Notes: generated from the letters alone by a model not told the origin. A DNA stretch of 64,000 bases from Spinactinospora alkalitolerans (GCF_013408795.1 NZ_JACCCC010000001.1:6076001-6140000), one strand, 5' to 3'; numbered from the stretch's first letter, positions 51,660 through 60,120 are shown. Program-made: numbers and translations.

Positions 51660-52556
51660 TCAGACGGATGTCCTTCGGCGGCCGTGGAACCGGACCGCGA
51701 GCAGGCCGCCGCCGGCCAGCAGCGCGACGGACAGGCCGAGCAGTGACGTCAGGGCGGCGCCGGTCAGCGGCAGCCCGGCCGTCCCGGCGCCGCCGACCGC
51801 GTCGGAGCGCACCTCGACGCCGTCCTCGGCAGCGGGCCCGTCGAATCCGCCGCCCGTCTCCCCCGCCGGTCCGGCGTCGGCCCGCCAGACCAGGGTGAAG
51901 GCCACGGAGTCGCTCTGCACCTCATTGCCGGTCCACGCGGGAAGCTCCAGGTCGACGAGCACCTTCACCCGCCCGTGGGCGGGCACCGTGACCGGCCGCG
52001 GGCCGCTCCCCGCCGCCACGTCGCCGAGCGCCGCGCCGGACGGCCGTCCGCCTCCGGCGCCCTCGGGCCCCACGCCGAGCCTGAGGTGCTCCGCGAGCTC
52101 GCCCTCCCCGGAGCCGCAGGTGCCGTCGACGCGGGCCTCGGGGCGGGTGCAGCCGTTGTCGTCGTCGGCCAGGTCCTCGACCCGCACCCCGACCGCCACC
52201 GGCTCGGCGCGGTCGTTGGCGAGGGTCACCGACCACCGTCCGCTGTAGCCGGGGGCGATGTCGGCCGCGCGCAGGCGGCTCATGCCCGCGGCGTCGACGC
52301 CGTCCGCGCCCACGCGCACCAGGCCGGCGGACTCGGGCGCGTCCGCGGTGGCGCCGGACGCCGGGGCCGCGGTCAGCGCGGCGAGCAGCGCGAGGACCGC
52401 CGCCCACGTCTCGATCCGGCGCGGGGCGCGCCGACGGCCGGGGATCCCGGAGCCCGCGGAGGCCGCGGGGGTCCCCGGGCTCACGGAGGTCCCGGGGTCC
52501 ACGGACCTCTCAGGGGTCATGGAACCCACGGGGGACACGGGGGCCACGGGGGTCAC
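51660..52556 (-). CDS. Secreted cell-wall-anchored protein with LPXTG-type C-terminus
   Basis: 298 residues. After a low-complexity N-terminus comes a signal helix (TWAAVLALLAALTAAPASG), a beta-sandwich-like domain (SGRWSVTLANDRAEPVAVGV and KVLVDLELPAWTGNEVQSDS), and at the C-terminus LPLTG (262-266), a membrane segment and the charged tail RRRTSV. Sortase should cut between Thr and Gly and link it to the wall. It resembles the accessory wall anchor of a fibre system. GTG 52556 overlaps the upstream stop (GTGA), and GGGAGAGG precedes it, so the two genes are coupled. Confidence 0.8.
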   Translation of the reverse strand: MTPVAPVSPVGSMTPERSVDPGTSVSPGTPAASAGSGIPGRRRAPRRIETWAAVLALLAALTAAPASGATADAPESAGLVRVGADGVDAAGMSRLRAADIAPGYSGRWSVTLANDRAEPVAVGVRVEDLADDDNGCTRPEARVDGTCGSGEGELAEHLRLGVGPEGAGGGRPSGAALGDVAAGSGPRPVTVPAHGRVKVLVDLELPAWTGNEVQSDSVAFTLVWRADAGPAGETGGGFDGPAAEDGVEVRSDAVGGAGTAGLPLTGAALTSLLGLSVALLAGGGLLAVRFHGRRRTSV

Positions 52557-53044
52557 GGGTGCACCTCTCCCGGTTCCGGGGACGGGTCCGCCGTGGAGGC
52601 CGGACGCGTCCGCGCGGGGTCGGGACCGTCGGGCCTGGCCGACGCCTCGGCCGACTCCTCCGGTGCCGCCTCGGGCCGCGGTTCCCGCGATCCTCCGCGC
52701 GGTGGAGCCGACGATTCGGACGGGGTCGGGGACGGGGTCCCGGTCGTGCCGTCCGGCCCGGCCGAGGGCGACGACGGCGACGGCGATGGGGACGGGGACG
52801 GCGAAGGCCCCGTCACCGTGATCGGGCCGGTCGTCGCCCGCACGCTGAACGCGGCGTCGGTCACCCGCCGGTGTCCGGCGATCGACGCGGCGACCGCGGC
52901 GGCCAGGACCACGAGCACCAGGGCCGGCACCAGGTGGCCGCGCACCCGCCGCAGCCGCGCGGCGACACCCGTGCCGGGCGCCGCGGCGGCCGCCGCGGCG
53001 CCCGGCGGGCGGCCCCGCACGTCACGGGCGCGGTTCGCGCTCAT
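52553..53044 (-). CDS. Single-pass membrane protein with Pro/Ser-rich exterior
   Basis: 163 residues. A basic N-terminus (MSANRARDVRG) leads to one helix (LVPALVLVVLAAAVAASIAG), then an exterior stretch starting VTDAAFSVRATTGPITVTGP and a long SPSP/PTPSE linker. The phrase DAAFSVRATTGPITV resembles the beginning of a SipW-type substrate, but no domain follows. Family not recognised. Coupled with the LPXTG gene and divergent from the fibre genes, 487 bases away. Confidence 0.65.
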   Translation of the reverse strand: MSANRARDVRGRPPGAAAAAAAPGTGVAARLRRVRGHLVPALVLVVLAAAVAASIAGHRRVTDAAFSVRATTGPITVTGPSPSPSPSPSPSSPSAGPDGTTGTPSPTPSESSAPPRGGSREPRPEAAPEESAEASARPDGPDPARTRPASTADPSPEPGEVHP

Positions 53045-53531
53045 GGGCTCACGTCCTCACTGCAACGGCGGCGATCGGGGGCAGGGGTCGGCCGCAGCGG
53101 TGCGCGCGGCGCCGGCGGACCGAGAACGCACGTGCCGGGCCCACCACCCTGCCGGAACGCGTTCGCTGCGACATCGCCAAAAAAGGGGAAACGGACTTCA
53201 TCGACTTTGGGGATGACCGGATCGGCTCCGGACCGGCAGAGTCGTACTCGGCAGTCGGAAGGGCTGCGACGCAGGAGGCGGATCGGGCGGCGTGCTCCGC
53301 CTCCTGCACGCCCCCCTTGCCCGCCCCGTTGGGCGGGCATCCCGGCGAGTCGGCGACACCTGCGCGGCCGGAGACGTTCCCGGCCCGATGCCCGGCCGCG
53401 AGGAACACCGCGCGGCGCGGCCGGACCCCGATTCCCCCCGACGGCCCGCCGCACGCCTTCCGCCGCCCCCGAAGTCCCCATCGGGCCATCCCCCATCAGG
53501 ACCGGCCCGGCTCGAAAGGACGTGGACCTCC
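53045..53531. other. Divergent control region of the surface-protein locus
   Basis: 487 bases between the minus-strand LPXTG operon and the plus-strand TasA-like genes. A less GC-rich stretch at 53170-53240 (ACATCGCCAAAAAAGGGGAA) is the likeliest site for divergent promoters. No gene is supported. Confidence 0.5.
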
Positions 53532-54149
53532 ATGGCCAGCAGCAAGCGCAAGAAACTCGTCGCCGGTCTCGGCGCGGCAGCCGTGATCGGCGCCGCCGTG
53601 GCGATCACCGGCGGAACCTACGCCTACTTCACCGACAGCGACCGGACCACCGGCCAGAACGTCGCCGCCGGCGACCTGTCGGTCACGGTCTCCCAGAGCG
53701 GCAGCGGGCTGACCGACAAGCCGGTCAGCATCGACGACGCCGCACCGGGGCGGGTGTACCTGGACGACCTGCCCGGTCACTGGGGCGACGACTGGTACCG
53801 GATGAAGGTGACCAACGAGGGCTCCGTCGACGGCGAGATCGACTCCGTCGAGATCGTCGACCTGACCGGCGGAACGCCGAACCTGGCCGACCGCCTGCAG
53901 ATCCGCGCCGTCATCAAGCCCACCTCGTGGGAGCCCGGCAACTGGGGCCCGCCGGCGTTCGAGGCGCTGGACGCCGGAGCGCTGAGCGATCTGCCGGGGG
54001 ATGAGAACCTGGACGCGGGCGAATCGACCTACGTCTACTTCCAGATCCGGTGGCCGAACGGGACCCCCGACGAGGACAACCCGTACCAGAACGCCGACAC
54101 CTCGTTCAGGTTCCAGGTGAACCTGGACCAGAGGAACCAGGGCGCCTGA
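53532..54149 (+). CDS. SipW-dependent TasA/CalY-like surface protein 1
   Basis: 205 residues. The signal ends in ITGGTYAYFTDSDRTTGQNV, the typical SipW-dependent signal (T-Y-A-Y-F-T/S-D). The mature part has GDLSVTVSQSGSG, WYRMKVTNEGSVDGEIDSVE and YVYFQIRWPNGTPDEDNPYQ, consistent with the TasA/camelysin beta-sandwich that forms matrix fibres. GAAAGGACG lies near ATG 53532. First of three similar genes in one direction. Confidence 0.85.
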   Translation: MASSKRKKLVAGLGAAAVIGAAVAITGGTYAYFTDSDRTTGQNVAAGDLSVTVSQSGSGLTDKPVSIDDAAPGRVYLDDLPGHWGDDWYRMKVTNEGSVDGEIDSVEIVDLTGGTPNLADRLQIRAVIKPTSWEPGNWGPPAFEALDAGALSDLPGDENLDAGESTYVYFQIRWPNGTPDEDNPYQNADTSFRFQVNLDQRNQGA

Positions 54150-54247
54150 CCGTTCACGGCCGAGCGAGCGGCGAGGTCCCGCACCGGGCGCCCGGTGCGG
54201 GACCTCGGACGCGTCCGGGAGCGCCCTTGGAGAGGGGAGGCGCGACC

Positions 54248-54874
54248 ATGACCTTGAAGAAGAGGACGGCCCTGAAGAAGAGGGCGGCCCTGGCCCTGGG
54301 AGCGGCGGCGACGGTCGGCGCGCTGATGCTGTGCGTCGGCGGCACCTACGCCTACTTCACCGCGAACGCGCGCGGCCAGGCCGGCGAGATCCGGGCCGGG
54401 GACCTGTCGGTCGACGCGGCCGGACTCGGCCCCGAGGACGGCAGCGGGCCGGTCGCCATCACCGCCGCCGCACCGGGGCGGCGGTGGCCGGCCTCCGACG
54501 GCGACTCCTACACGCTGGTCGTCAACAACACCGGTTCCGTGGACGCCCGGATCGAGAAGCTGCTGATCTCCATCACCGGCGGCGGCGCGGACGGGCGCCC
54601 CAACCTCAGCGAGGCCCTGGAGATCCGCTACACCACCGAGGCCAAGCGCAGCGGAGCCCCCGACTGGGACGGCGGCAGCGGCTGGGCGGCCCTGCCCCGC
54701 ACGTCGGCCTCGGTGCTCGACTCGCTGCGCCGCAGGCCGGGGACCGTCGGGGCCGGCGAAACCCAGGAGCTGCACTTCCAGGTGCGCTGGCCCGACGGCG
54801 ACCCCGACCACGACAACCGCTTCCAGGGGGCCGGCACCGAGTTCGCGTTCACCGTGCGGCTCGGGCAGGCGTGA
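54248..54874 (+). CDS. SipW-dependent TasA/CalY-like surface protein 2
   Basis: 208 residues. The signal reads LCVGGTYAYFTANARGQAGE, again SipW-type. GDLSVDAAGLGPED, YTLVVNNTGSVDARIEKLLI and ELHFQVRWPDGDPDHDNRFQ match the first protein, showing a tandem duplication. GGGGAGG precedes ATG 54248. The gap to the previous gene is 98 bases and to the next 43 bases, so an operon is likely. Confidence 0.85.
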   Translation: MTLKKRTALKKRAALALGAAATVGALMLCVGGTYAYFTANARGQAGEIRAGDLSVDAAGLGPEDGSGPVAITAAAPGRRWPASDGDSYTLVVNNTGSVDARIEKLLISITGGGADGRPNLSEALEIRYTTEAKRSGAPDWDGGSGWAALPRTSASVLDSLRRRPGTVGAGETQELHFQVRWPDGDPDHDNRFQGAGTEFAFTVRLGQA

Positions 54875-54917
54875 GGCCCGCCCCGCCGGACGGGCGGGCC
54901 GTGAAGGAGAGGGCAGG

Positions 54918-55511
54918 ATGATGCGGCTCAGCAGGCCCGTGCTCGCCGGGATCGGCGCGGTGGCCGTCGCGGGGGCGATCGGCGGCGCCGTCCTGGGGAC
55001 GCGGGCGTCCTTCACCGCGGAGGCCGACAGCGGGGCGTTGCCCGTCACGGCCGGAGAGCTCGACGTCGCACTGCGCACGGGCCCGGCCGGCGCCGTGCGG
55101 ATCGACTTCGGCGACGCCGGACCGGGGCGGATGTGGCCGGAGTCCGGCGCGTTCGAACTGGAGCTCAGCAACACCGGCGACATCGACGGGGTGGTCTCCG
55201 AACTGGCCACGGCGACCGTCTCCGACCGGACCCCCGAAGGCGCCGAACCGCTGAGCCGGGCGCTGGAGGTCGCCTGGAGCGACCGGTCCCGGCAGGACTG
55301 GAGCGACCCGGGCCTGGAGTGGGAGCCGGTCGCGACCGCCGAGCAGGCCGACGGCCGCACCATCGGCTCCGACCTCGGTGAGCTGGAGGAGGGCCGGACC
55401 CGGACGCTGTACCTGAAGGTCCGCTTCGCCGAAGACCGGGACGCCGCGGACTACGCCGGCTCCACCAGCGACTTCCGGCTCACCGCGACGGTCCGCTCTC
55501 GCCGATCTTGA
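54918..55511 (+). CDS. TasA/CalY-like surface protein 3, divergent
   Basis: 197 residues. The signal region GIGAVAVAGAIGGAVLGTRA followed by SFTAEADSGALPV is a weaker version of the SipW site (SFT instead of YFT). The mature part keeps GELDVALRTGPAG, FELELSNTGDIDGVVSELA and LYLKVRFAEDRDAADY. It probably plays a minor or capping role, as TapA does for TasA (inference). AAGGAGAGGG precedes ATG 54918. The stop codon TGA lies inside repeat element C. Confidence 0.8.
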   Translation: MMRLSRPVLAGIGAVAVAGAIGGAVLGTRASFTAEADSGALPVTAGELDVALRTGPAGAVRIDFGDAGPGRMWPESGAFELELSNTGDIDGVVSELATATVSDRTPEGAEPLSRALEVAWSDRSRQDWSDPGLEWEPVATAEQADGRTIGSDLGELEEGRTRTLYLKVRFAEDRDAADYAGSTSDFRLTATVRSRRS

Positions 55512-55772
55512 CCTTGTCGGGGTGATCGCAGCGGCGGTTTCAGGGGGCTGTCGCAACGGCTGCGTGGTGTCGGAGACCGTGGCCGCGGGCTTTCCGTGCA
55601 CCAACGGTGACCTGGAGGGCCGCCGCCAGCGCGTCGCCGGACGCTTCGCGCCTGACAACAGCCCCATCAGGCCCGCAGCGGTTCAGCAGGGCCGGGAGAG
55701 CGACCATCGACCACCCCGCTGCAACCACCGCCGGAAACCACCGTTGAAATAACGCCCACAAGGTCAAGATCG
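55503..55772. repeat. Terminal-inverted-repeat element C, long form
   Basis: CGATCTTGACCTT (55503-55515) pairs with AAGGTCAAGATCG (55760-55772), with AATAACGCCCAC next to the right end as in the other copies. About 245 bases lie between the ends and contain no recognised gene. Both flanking genes stop inside the element ends. Confidence 0.8.
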
Positions 55773-56273
55773 CCGCCGGGACCACTCCCATGGACGCGGG
55801 GAGGTGCCGGGAACCCGGCGGGGCAAGGGGGCGTCGGCCTCGGGGTCCGTCCCGTCCGGGACCTCGCCGCCCCGCGGCCCGGCGGGGTTGAGCAGTTCCG
55901 GGTCGAACCGGAGCAGGGGCGACGGGTCGTCCTCCTCCTCGGGGACCGGGCCGAGCTCTCGTTCCCGCGACACCTCCGGGGACTGCCGGGGCTGGGCGAG
56001 GGGGTCGCGCAGGTCCTCGAACTCGATCAGGACGCCGTTTTCGGTCACAGCGATGGCGACGTTTCGTTTGATCCGTTTTCCGGCGACCTTGCCGGCGGCG
56101 ACGATGCGCTGCCGGTCTCGTTCGGTCGGCGCGCCCATGACGACGCTCTCGTGGGCGCGTAGGCCGACCGTGACGCGTTCGACCAGGTCGGGCTGCTGCT
56201 CGTGCACGTGGGTGTGGGGCAGGCGTACGGGCTCGGGGTTGGAATCGGCTGGGTGCGCAGAGATCGGCATCAA
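55764..56273 (-). CDS. Hypothetical protein
   Basis: 169 residues. The middle part VERVTVGLRAHESVVMGAPT, RDRQRIVAAGKVAGKRIKRN and VAIAVTENGVLIEFEDLRDP looks like a compact alpha/beta domain; the C-terminus is Pro/Glu-rich and probably disordered. No family is recognised. The start at ATG 56273 or 56270 is uncertain. The last codons (RRRS stop) and the TGA come from the end of repeat element C, so the original C-terminus may have been different. Confidence 0.55.
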   Translation of the reverse strand: MMPISAHPADSNPEPVRLPHTHVHEQQPDLVERVTVGLRAHESVVMGAPTERDRQRIVAAGKVAGKRIKRNVAIAVTENGVLIEFEDLRDPLAQPRQSPEVSRERELGPVPEEEDDPSPLLRFDPELLNPAGPRGGEVPDGTDPEADAPLPRRVPGTSPRPWEWSRRRS

Positions 56274-56847
56274 AGGTCCGCTTCAAACGTGCAGAGGCTG
56301 GGCACACACGACCGCCGGGGCTCATCGGGGCAGGAATGAGGACGTCGTGAATATTTTTCGCATCGGTAGGTAAACCTTACAAGCACGGCCGCGTCCTCAC
56401 CCACGCGAGTCCACTGTCTCCGTGACCGCGGCGGTACGCACCGTGCCCATTCCGGTCCGATCGGGCGGCACCATCCCCTCTTCCCCACTTTCCTGCGCGC
56501 GCCTTTCCGCCATTGGCGCGGCCACCGACCCGGACGAACCGTTTCAAAACCCACCGAACGGGAATGTCAGCGCTCAACGCAGCCCTCATGTCGCAACCCC
56601 GCTTTCGAAAGAGGATTGACCGAAGGAGGCCACCATGGCGTTCCGGTCGTCCTCTCCGCCGGAAGGCGGAGGGGACGGCGGTTTCCCGGTCTTCCCCGGG
56701 ACGCGTTCCCTCGGGGATTCTCGTAAGATCGGCTCGGTACCATGCGGTCCGCATCCCCTCGTGGCGCTCTGCCCTGTCATGTCCGGACCCCTGGCCGTTT
56801 TTCGCCCCGGCACCCTCCAGCCCCGCCGATAGAAGGCACCCTTTTCT
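56274..56847. other. Upstream region of the LCP gene
   Basis: About 570 bases. A+T-rich DNA at 56345-56385 (GTGAATATTTTTCGCATC) may hold promoters for the minus-strand hypothetical gene or the LCP gene. A small ORF with a strong ribosome site lies at 56635. Confidence 0.5.
56635..56832 (+). CDS. Possible small leader ORF upstream of the LCP gene
   Basis: 65 residues, MAFRSSSPPEGGGDGGFPVF and low-complexity after. AAGGAGG lies six bases before the ATG, better than many real genes here, but the sequence shows no domain and codon bias is weak. It could be a translated leader or chance. Confidence 0.25.
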   Translation: MAFRSSSPPEGGGDGGFPVFPGTRSLGDSRKIGSVPCGPHPLVALCPVMSGPLAVFRPGTLQPRR

Positions 56848-58086
56848 ATGTCCGATGAGTCTCCCGCGGCAGCGTCCGAAACCCCGCCCCGTCGCCGCAA
56901 GTGGAAGCGCGTGGTCGCCTGGACCTCCGTGGCACTGGTGCTGGCCGTGCTCGCGGGGGCGGGAACCGTCTACGGCTACTACCGCTCCCTGCGCGGGAAC
57001 ATGGTCCAGCACGACCTCGCCTCGGCCCTCGACGAGGAGGAGCGCCCGCCCAAGATCGGCGAGGACGTGAACATCCTGTTCATCGGCTCCGACCTGCGCG
57101 AGGGCGACAACGCCGAATACGGCGGCCGCGACTTCGTGGGCGAGCGCTCCGACTCCCTAATGCTGGCCCACATCTCCCCCGACAACGGGGTCACCGTCGT
57201 CAACTTCCCGCGCGACTCCCTCGTGGATCTCCCCGAGTGCAGGCCCTACGAGGGCACCGAGGGAACCGAGGGCTACTACGGGATGATCAACGCCGCGCTC
57301 TTCCACGGCGGCCCGCCGTGCGCGGTCAAGACGATCGAGTCGCTGACCGACATCCGCATCGACCACTTCGCGCACCTGAACTTCGTCGGCTTCCGCGACG
57401 TGGTGGACGCGGTCGGCGGCGTGGAGATGTGCATCCCGAAGCCGATGGAGGACGAGCGCTCAAAGCTCGACCTGCAGGCCGGGGTGCAGACGCTCGACGG
57501 CGAGGAGTCGCTGTCGTTCGTGCGCGCCCGCTACGAGATCGGCGACGGCGGCGACATCGGCCGCATCGACCGCCAGCAGATGTTCCTCGCCGCGCTGGCC
57601 GAGCAGGTGACCAGCAGCGACGTCCTCACCAGCCCGAGCAAGACGACCTCCCTGCTCAAGGCCGTCACCGAACACACGGCGACCGATGACGAGCTCACGC
57701 TGGACAAGATGATCTCCATCGGCTCCACGCTGGCCGACGTCGACCTCGACGACATCACGTTCTACACGGTGCCGTGGTGGCCGGCCCCCTACAACCCCAA
57801 CCGGGTGGTCTGGGACGAGGAGAAGGCCGCCCAACTGTTCGAAGCCGTCAACACCGACGGCCAGGTCACCGACGCGATGCTGGAGAGCGGCAGCCCCGAG
57901 GCGCCGACCCCCGATCCGAGCGCGTCGGGCACCCCCTCGCCGTCGTATCCGGCCGAGCCCTCGACCGAACCCGTCGCGCCCGAGTCCTCCTCCGGCGACT
58001 CCGCCGGGAGCATCGAGGGCCGCGACGCCACCTCCGACCCCTGCGTCAACGGCCTGGGCGAGGGCACCGGAACCGACCGGCGGTGA
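56848..58086 (+). CDS. LytR-CpsA-Psr (LCP) family cell-wall polymer ligase
   Basis: 412 residues. One membrane helix (residues about 21-43, VVAWTSVALVLAVLAGAGTV) and then the LCP domain: DVNILFIGSDLREGD, RSDSLMLAHISPDNGVTVVN, FPRDSLVDLPE, INAALFHGGPPCAVKTIESL, VGGVEMCIPKPM and LSFVRARYEIGDGGDIGRIDRQ. LCP enzymes transfer glycopolymers from a lipid carrier to peptidoglycan (or arabinogalactan) outside the cell. The Arg and Asp residues that bind the pyrophosphate lipid are present. The tail is Pro/Ser/Glu-rich. It starts at ATG 56848. Monocistronic. Confidence 0.92.
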   Translation: MSDESPAAASETPPRRRKWKRVVAWTSVALVLAVLAGAGTVYGYYRSLRGNMVQHDLASALDEEERPPKIGEDVNILFIGSDLREGDNAEYGGRDFVGERSDSLMLAHISPDNGVTVVNFPRDSLVDLPECRPYEGTEGTEGYYGMINAALFHGGPPCAVKTIESLTDIRIDHFAHLNFVGFRDVVDAVGGVEMCIPKPMEDERSKLDLQAGVQTLDGEESLSFVRARYEIGDGGDIGRIDRQQMFLAALAEQVTSSDVLTSPSKTTSLLKAVTEHTATDDELTLDKMISIGSTLADVDLDDITFYTVPWWPAPYNPNRVVWDEEKAAQLFEAVNTDGQVTDAMLESGSPEAPTPDPSASGTPSPSYPAEPSTEPVAPESSSGDSAGSIEGRDATSDPCVNGLGEGTGTDRR

Positions 58087-58169
58087 CCGCGGGCCGCGGC
58101 CGCCGCCTCCGGTGGCCGCGGCCCCTCCGGGGTACCGCCGATCGGGCGGCCCTAGTAACGTGGCCCGGG

Positions 58170-58259
58170 TAACCACGCGGGGTGTCCCGGAACGGGACTG
58201 AGACGGGCGCGGCGCCCGAACCCGTTGAACCTGATCTCGTTCGTACGAGCGGAGGGAAC
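58170..58259 (+). ncRNA. TPP riboswitch (THI element)
   Basis: The aptamer landmarks are in order: CCACGCGGGGTGTCCCGG, ACTGAGACGGGC, CCCGTTGAACCTGATCTC and GCGGAGGGAAC. This fits the thiamine-pyrophosphate riboswitch, with CTGAGA and CCTGATC as its conserved cores. The GGAGGG of its 3' stem is also the ribosome site of the tenA gene, so ligand binding should block translation. Confidence 0.93.
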
Positions 58260-58262
58260 GCG

Positions 58263-58970
58263 GTGGGCAACTCCCCTGTCGCCACCATGGAAACCGGCTT
58301 CACCGCCGAGCTGGGCCGGCGCCACGCCGACCTGTTCGAGGCGTTCTACGACCACCCCTTCCTGGCCGGGATGCGCGACGGCACCCTGGCCAAGGAGAAG
58401 GTGCTGCACTACGTGGGCCAGGACCACCAGTACCTGAGCGCCTACATCCGCTGCTACGGCCTGGGCCTGGCGCTCTCGCCGGACCGCGGGTGGATGCGGC
58501 ACTTCCACGACAGCATCGCCTTCGTCCTGGACGAGGAGTCGCACCCGCACCAGGTCCTGTGCGAGCACGCCGGCACCGGCTACGCCGAGGCCCAGGTCGG
58601 CCGCCTGGCGCCGAGCGCGCAGGCCTACGTCGACCACATGATGGCGGCCGGACGCGACAGCCTGGGCGTACTGCTCGCCTCGCTGCTGCCCTGCCCGTGG
58701 ACCTACACCTGGGCCGCCGACCGGTTCGTCCGCGACGAGCGGCCCGGCCCGGACAACCCGTTCCTCGGCTGGTGGACGTTCTACGCCGATCCCGGCTGCC
58801 AGTCCGTCACCACCGAGCTGCGCTCGATGCTCGACTCGCTGGCGGCCGACGCCGGCGCGGCCGAACGCGCCAGGATGGAGCGGGCGTTCGAGGACAGCTG
58901 CCACCACGAGGTCCGCTTCTGGAACATGGCCTGGACCCTGGAGGAGTGGAGCGCACCGACCGGCGCGTGA
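58263..58970 (+). CDS. tenA: TenA-family thiaminase II / aminopyrimidine aminohydrolase
   Basis: 235 residues. HPFLAGMRDGTLAKEKVLHY, VGQDHQYLSAYIRCYGLGLA, LASLLPCPWTYTWAADRF and FEDSCHHEVRFWNMAW are TenA landmarks; the conserved Cys is in LLPCPWTY and the C-terminal Glu in CHHEVRFW. TenA hydrolyses thiamine breakdown products to salvage the HMP pyrimidine. GTG 58263 was chosen because GGAGGG sits seven bases upstream; ATG 58287 is an alternative. Control by the upstream TPP riboswitch fits this role. Element D follows. Confidence 0.92.
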   Translation: MGNSPVATMETGFTAELGRRHADLFEAFYDHPFLAGMRDGTLAKEKVLHYVGQDHQYLSAYIRCYGLGLALSPDRGWMRHFHDSIAFVLDEESHPHQVLCEHAGTGYAEAQVGRLAPSAQAYVDHMMAAGRDSLGVLLASLLPCPWTYTWAADRFVRDERPGPDNPFLGWWTFYADPGCQSVTTELRSMLDSLAADAGAAERARMERAFEDSCHHEVRFWNMAWTLEEWSAPTGA

Positions 58971-59322
58971 GGGCCGCGGCGACCGATCACCGTGTCCGGC
59001 GATCGTGACCTTGCTGGGATTTTTAGGCCCCACAAGGTTGAAACCCAAGGTCGAGATCGGCGGGAAAGGCAAAACGCCGACCGGCGCGGCTGCTGATCGG
59101 CGTCGGCGGCGGCGCCTGGGCGCCGCCGCCGCGTTGAGGCCACCGCCCCTCTCCTCCCCCTCCGATCAGGAAAGAGGTGGTGGCCCCCGTCTCCCGAACT
59201 GCACCGCCCTCCGATGCCGGGAGACCGCTCCGGGGATCAGGGCCGCTGGACGGCCCTTCCGCCGGAGCGGGGTGCCCCGCCGGGACGGTCGACGGGACAC
59301 CCGTTCATGGGGTCGGCAGCGC
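58971..59322. other. Intergenic region containing element D
   Basis: About 350 bases between tenA and the secreted protein gene on the other strand. It contains repeat element D and otherwise Ala/Arg-type noise frames. Both genes converge here, so element D may end transcription. Confidence 0.55.
58998..59062. repeat. Terminal-inverted-repeat element D
   Basis: CGATCGTGACCTTG pairs with CAAGGTCGAGATCG at the right end, with TGGGATTTTTAGGCCCCACA inside. Its core matches element A (TTTTTAGGACCCATAAGG), though an extra TTGAAACC is present near the right end. Confidence 0.7.
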
Positions 59323-60120
59323 TCAGAGCAGCGGCGTGTCGACGGGGGTCGCGACGTCCACCGAGTCGACGTCGGCGGCGTCCTCCAGGGCCTGCACCGG
59401 CTCCTCGGTCAGGGAGGCGGGCTCCTCGGACACGGCCTCGGCGTCGGGGAGCGCGTCGGTGCTCTCGGTGCTCTCGGTGACCTCCGCGGCATCGGCCGCG
59501 GCGCCGTCGGCGGCCTGCTCGGCCCCGGCCCGCAGCCGCTCGGTCTCGGAGACCGCGTCGCCGGTGCCCGGGAGCGCGGCCCTGGTCTCGTCCAGAGTCC
59601 CCTCGGCCTCACCCAGGGCGCCTTCGGCCTCGGCCGCCTGCTGGTCGACGCGCTGCCGGGCGTCCTCGGAGGCCTCGGAGACCTCGGCGGGCACCGCCAC
59701 GCCGGGGGCCGCCACGCCGGGGTTGACCGGCGCCGTCAGCGGAACGGTCCGCTCGACGTCCCCGGACAGCCCGTCGACGGTGCCCTCCAGCTTGCCCGCG
59801 GTGCCGTTCAGCTTGCCATTGGTGCCGTTCAGCTTGCCATTGGTTCCGTTCAGCCCGCCGAGCAGGCCGTGTGCGCCGGACGACTCGCAGCCGTGGGCGG
59901 CGGGCAGGGTGTGCACGGTGCCGGGCGCACCGGGGACCGCGCCGCTCAGCCGCTCCGTCAGGCCGGTCGCCGGGGCGGTGTGCGGGGCGACGGTGCGCGC
60001 CGCGTCGTCCACCGGGCTCGCGACGCCGGCCGAGGCGACGCCGGCGCCCAGGCCGACGAACCCGGCGACGCCGGCGGTGAGCAGGATGGCCTTGGCGGAC
60101 TTGCGCGTGAACTTCAGCAT
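59323..60120 (-). CDS. Secreted low-complexity protein with GKLNGTN repeats
   Basis: 265 residues. A signal peptide (KAILLTAGVAGFVGLGAGVASA) is followed by HGLLGGLNGTNGKLNGTN and a further GKLNGTAGKLEGT, three to four copies of a seven-residue unit with 21-bp DNA repeats at about 59787-59850, then an acidic Ala/Glu helical part. Secreted and probably cell-surface; no family recognised. Start ATG 60120. The upstream leader contains a strong hairpin (60318-60366). Confidence 0.75.
   Translation of the reverse strand: MLKFTRKSAKAILLTAGVAGFVGLGAGVASAGVASPVDDAARTVAPHTAPATGLTERLSGAVPGAPGTVHTLPAAHGCESSGAHGLLGGLNGTNGKLNGTNGKLNGTAGKLEGTVDGLSGDVERTVPLTAPVNPGVAAPGVAVPAEVSEASEDARQRVDQQAAEAEGALGEAEGTLDETRAALPGTGDAVSETERLRAGAEQAADGAAADAAEVTESTESTDALPDAEAVSEEPASLTEEPVQALEDAADVDSVDVATPVDTPLL
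59787..59852. repeat. 21-bp in-frame tandem repeats
   Basis: About three copies of a 21-bp unit (CCATTGGTGCCGTTCAGCTTG on the plus strand) inside the secreted-protein gene; they encode the GKLNGTN repeats. Number may vary between strains. Confidence 0.8.

Noticed and set aside
55515-55757. Transposase fragment inside element C
   Set aside because: Both strands were read; no frame shows a transposase motif, only short low-complexity frames.
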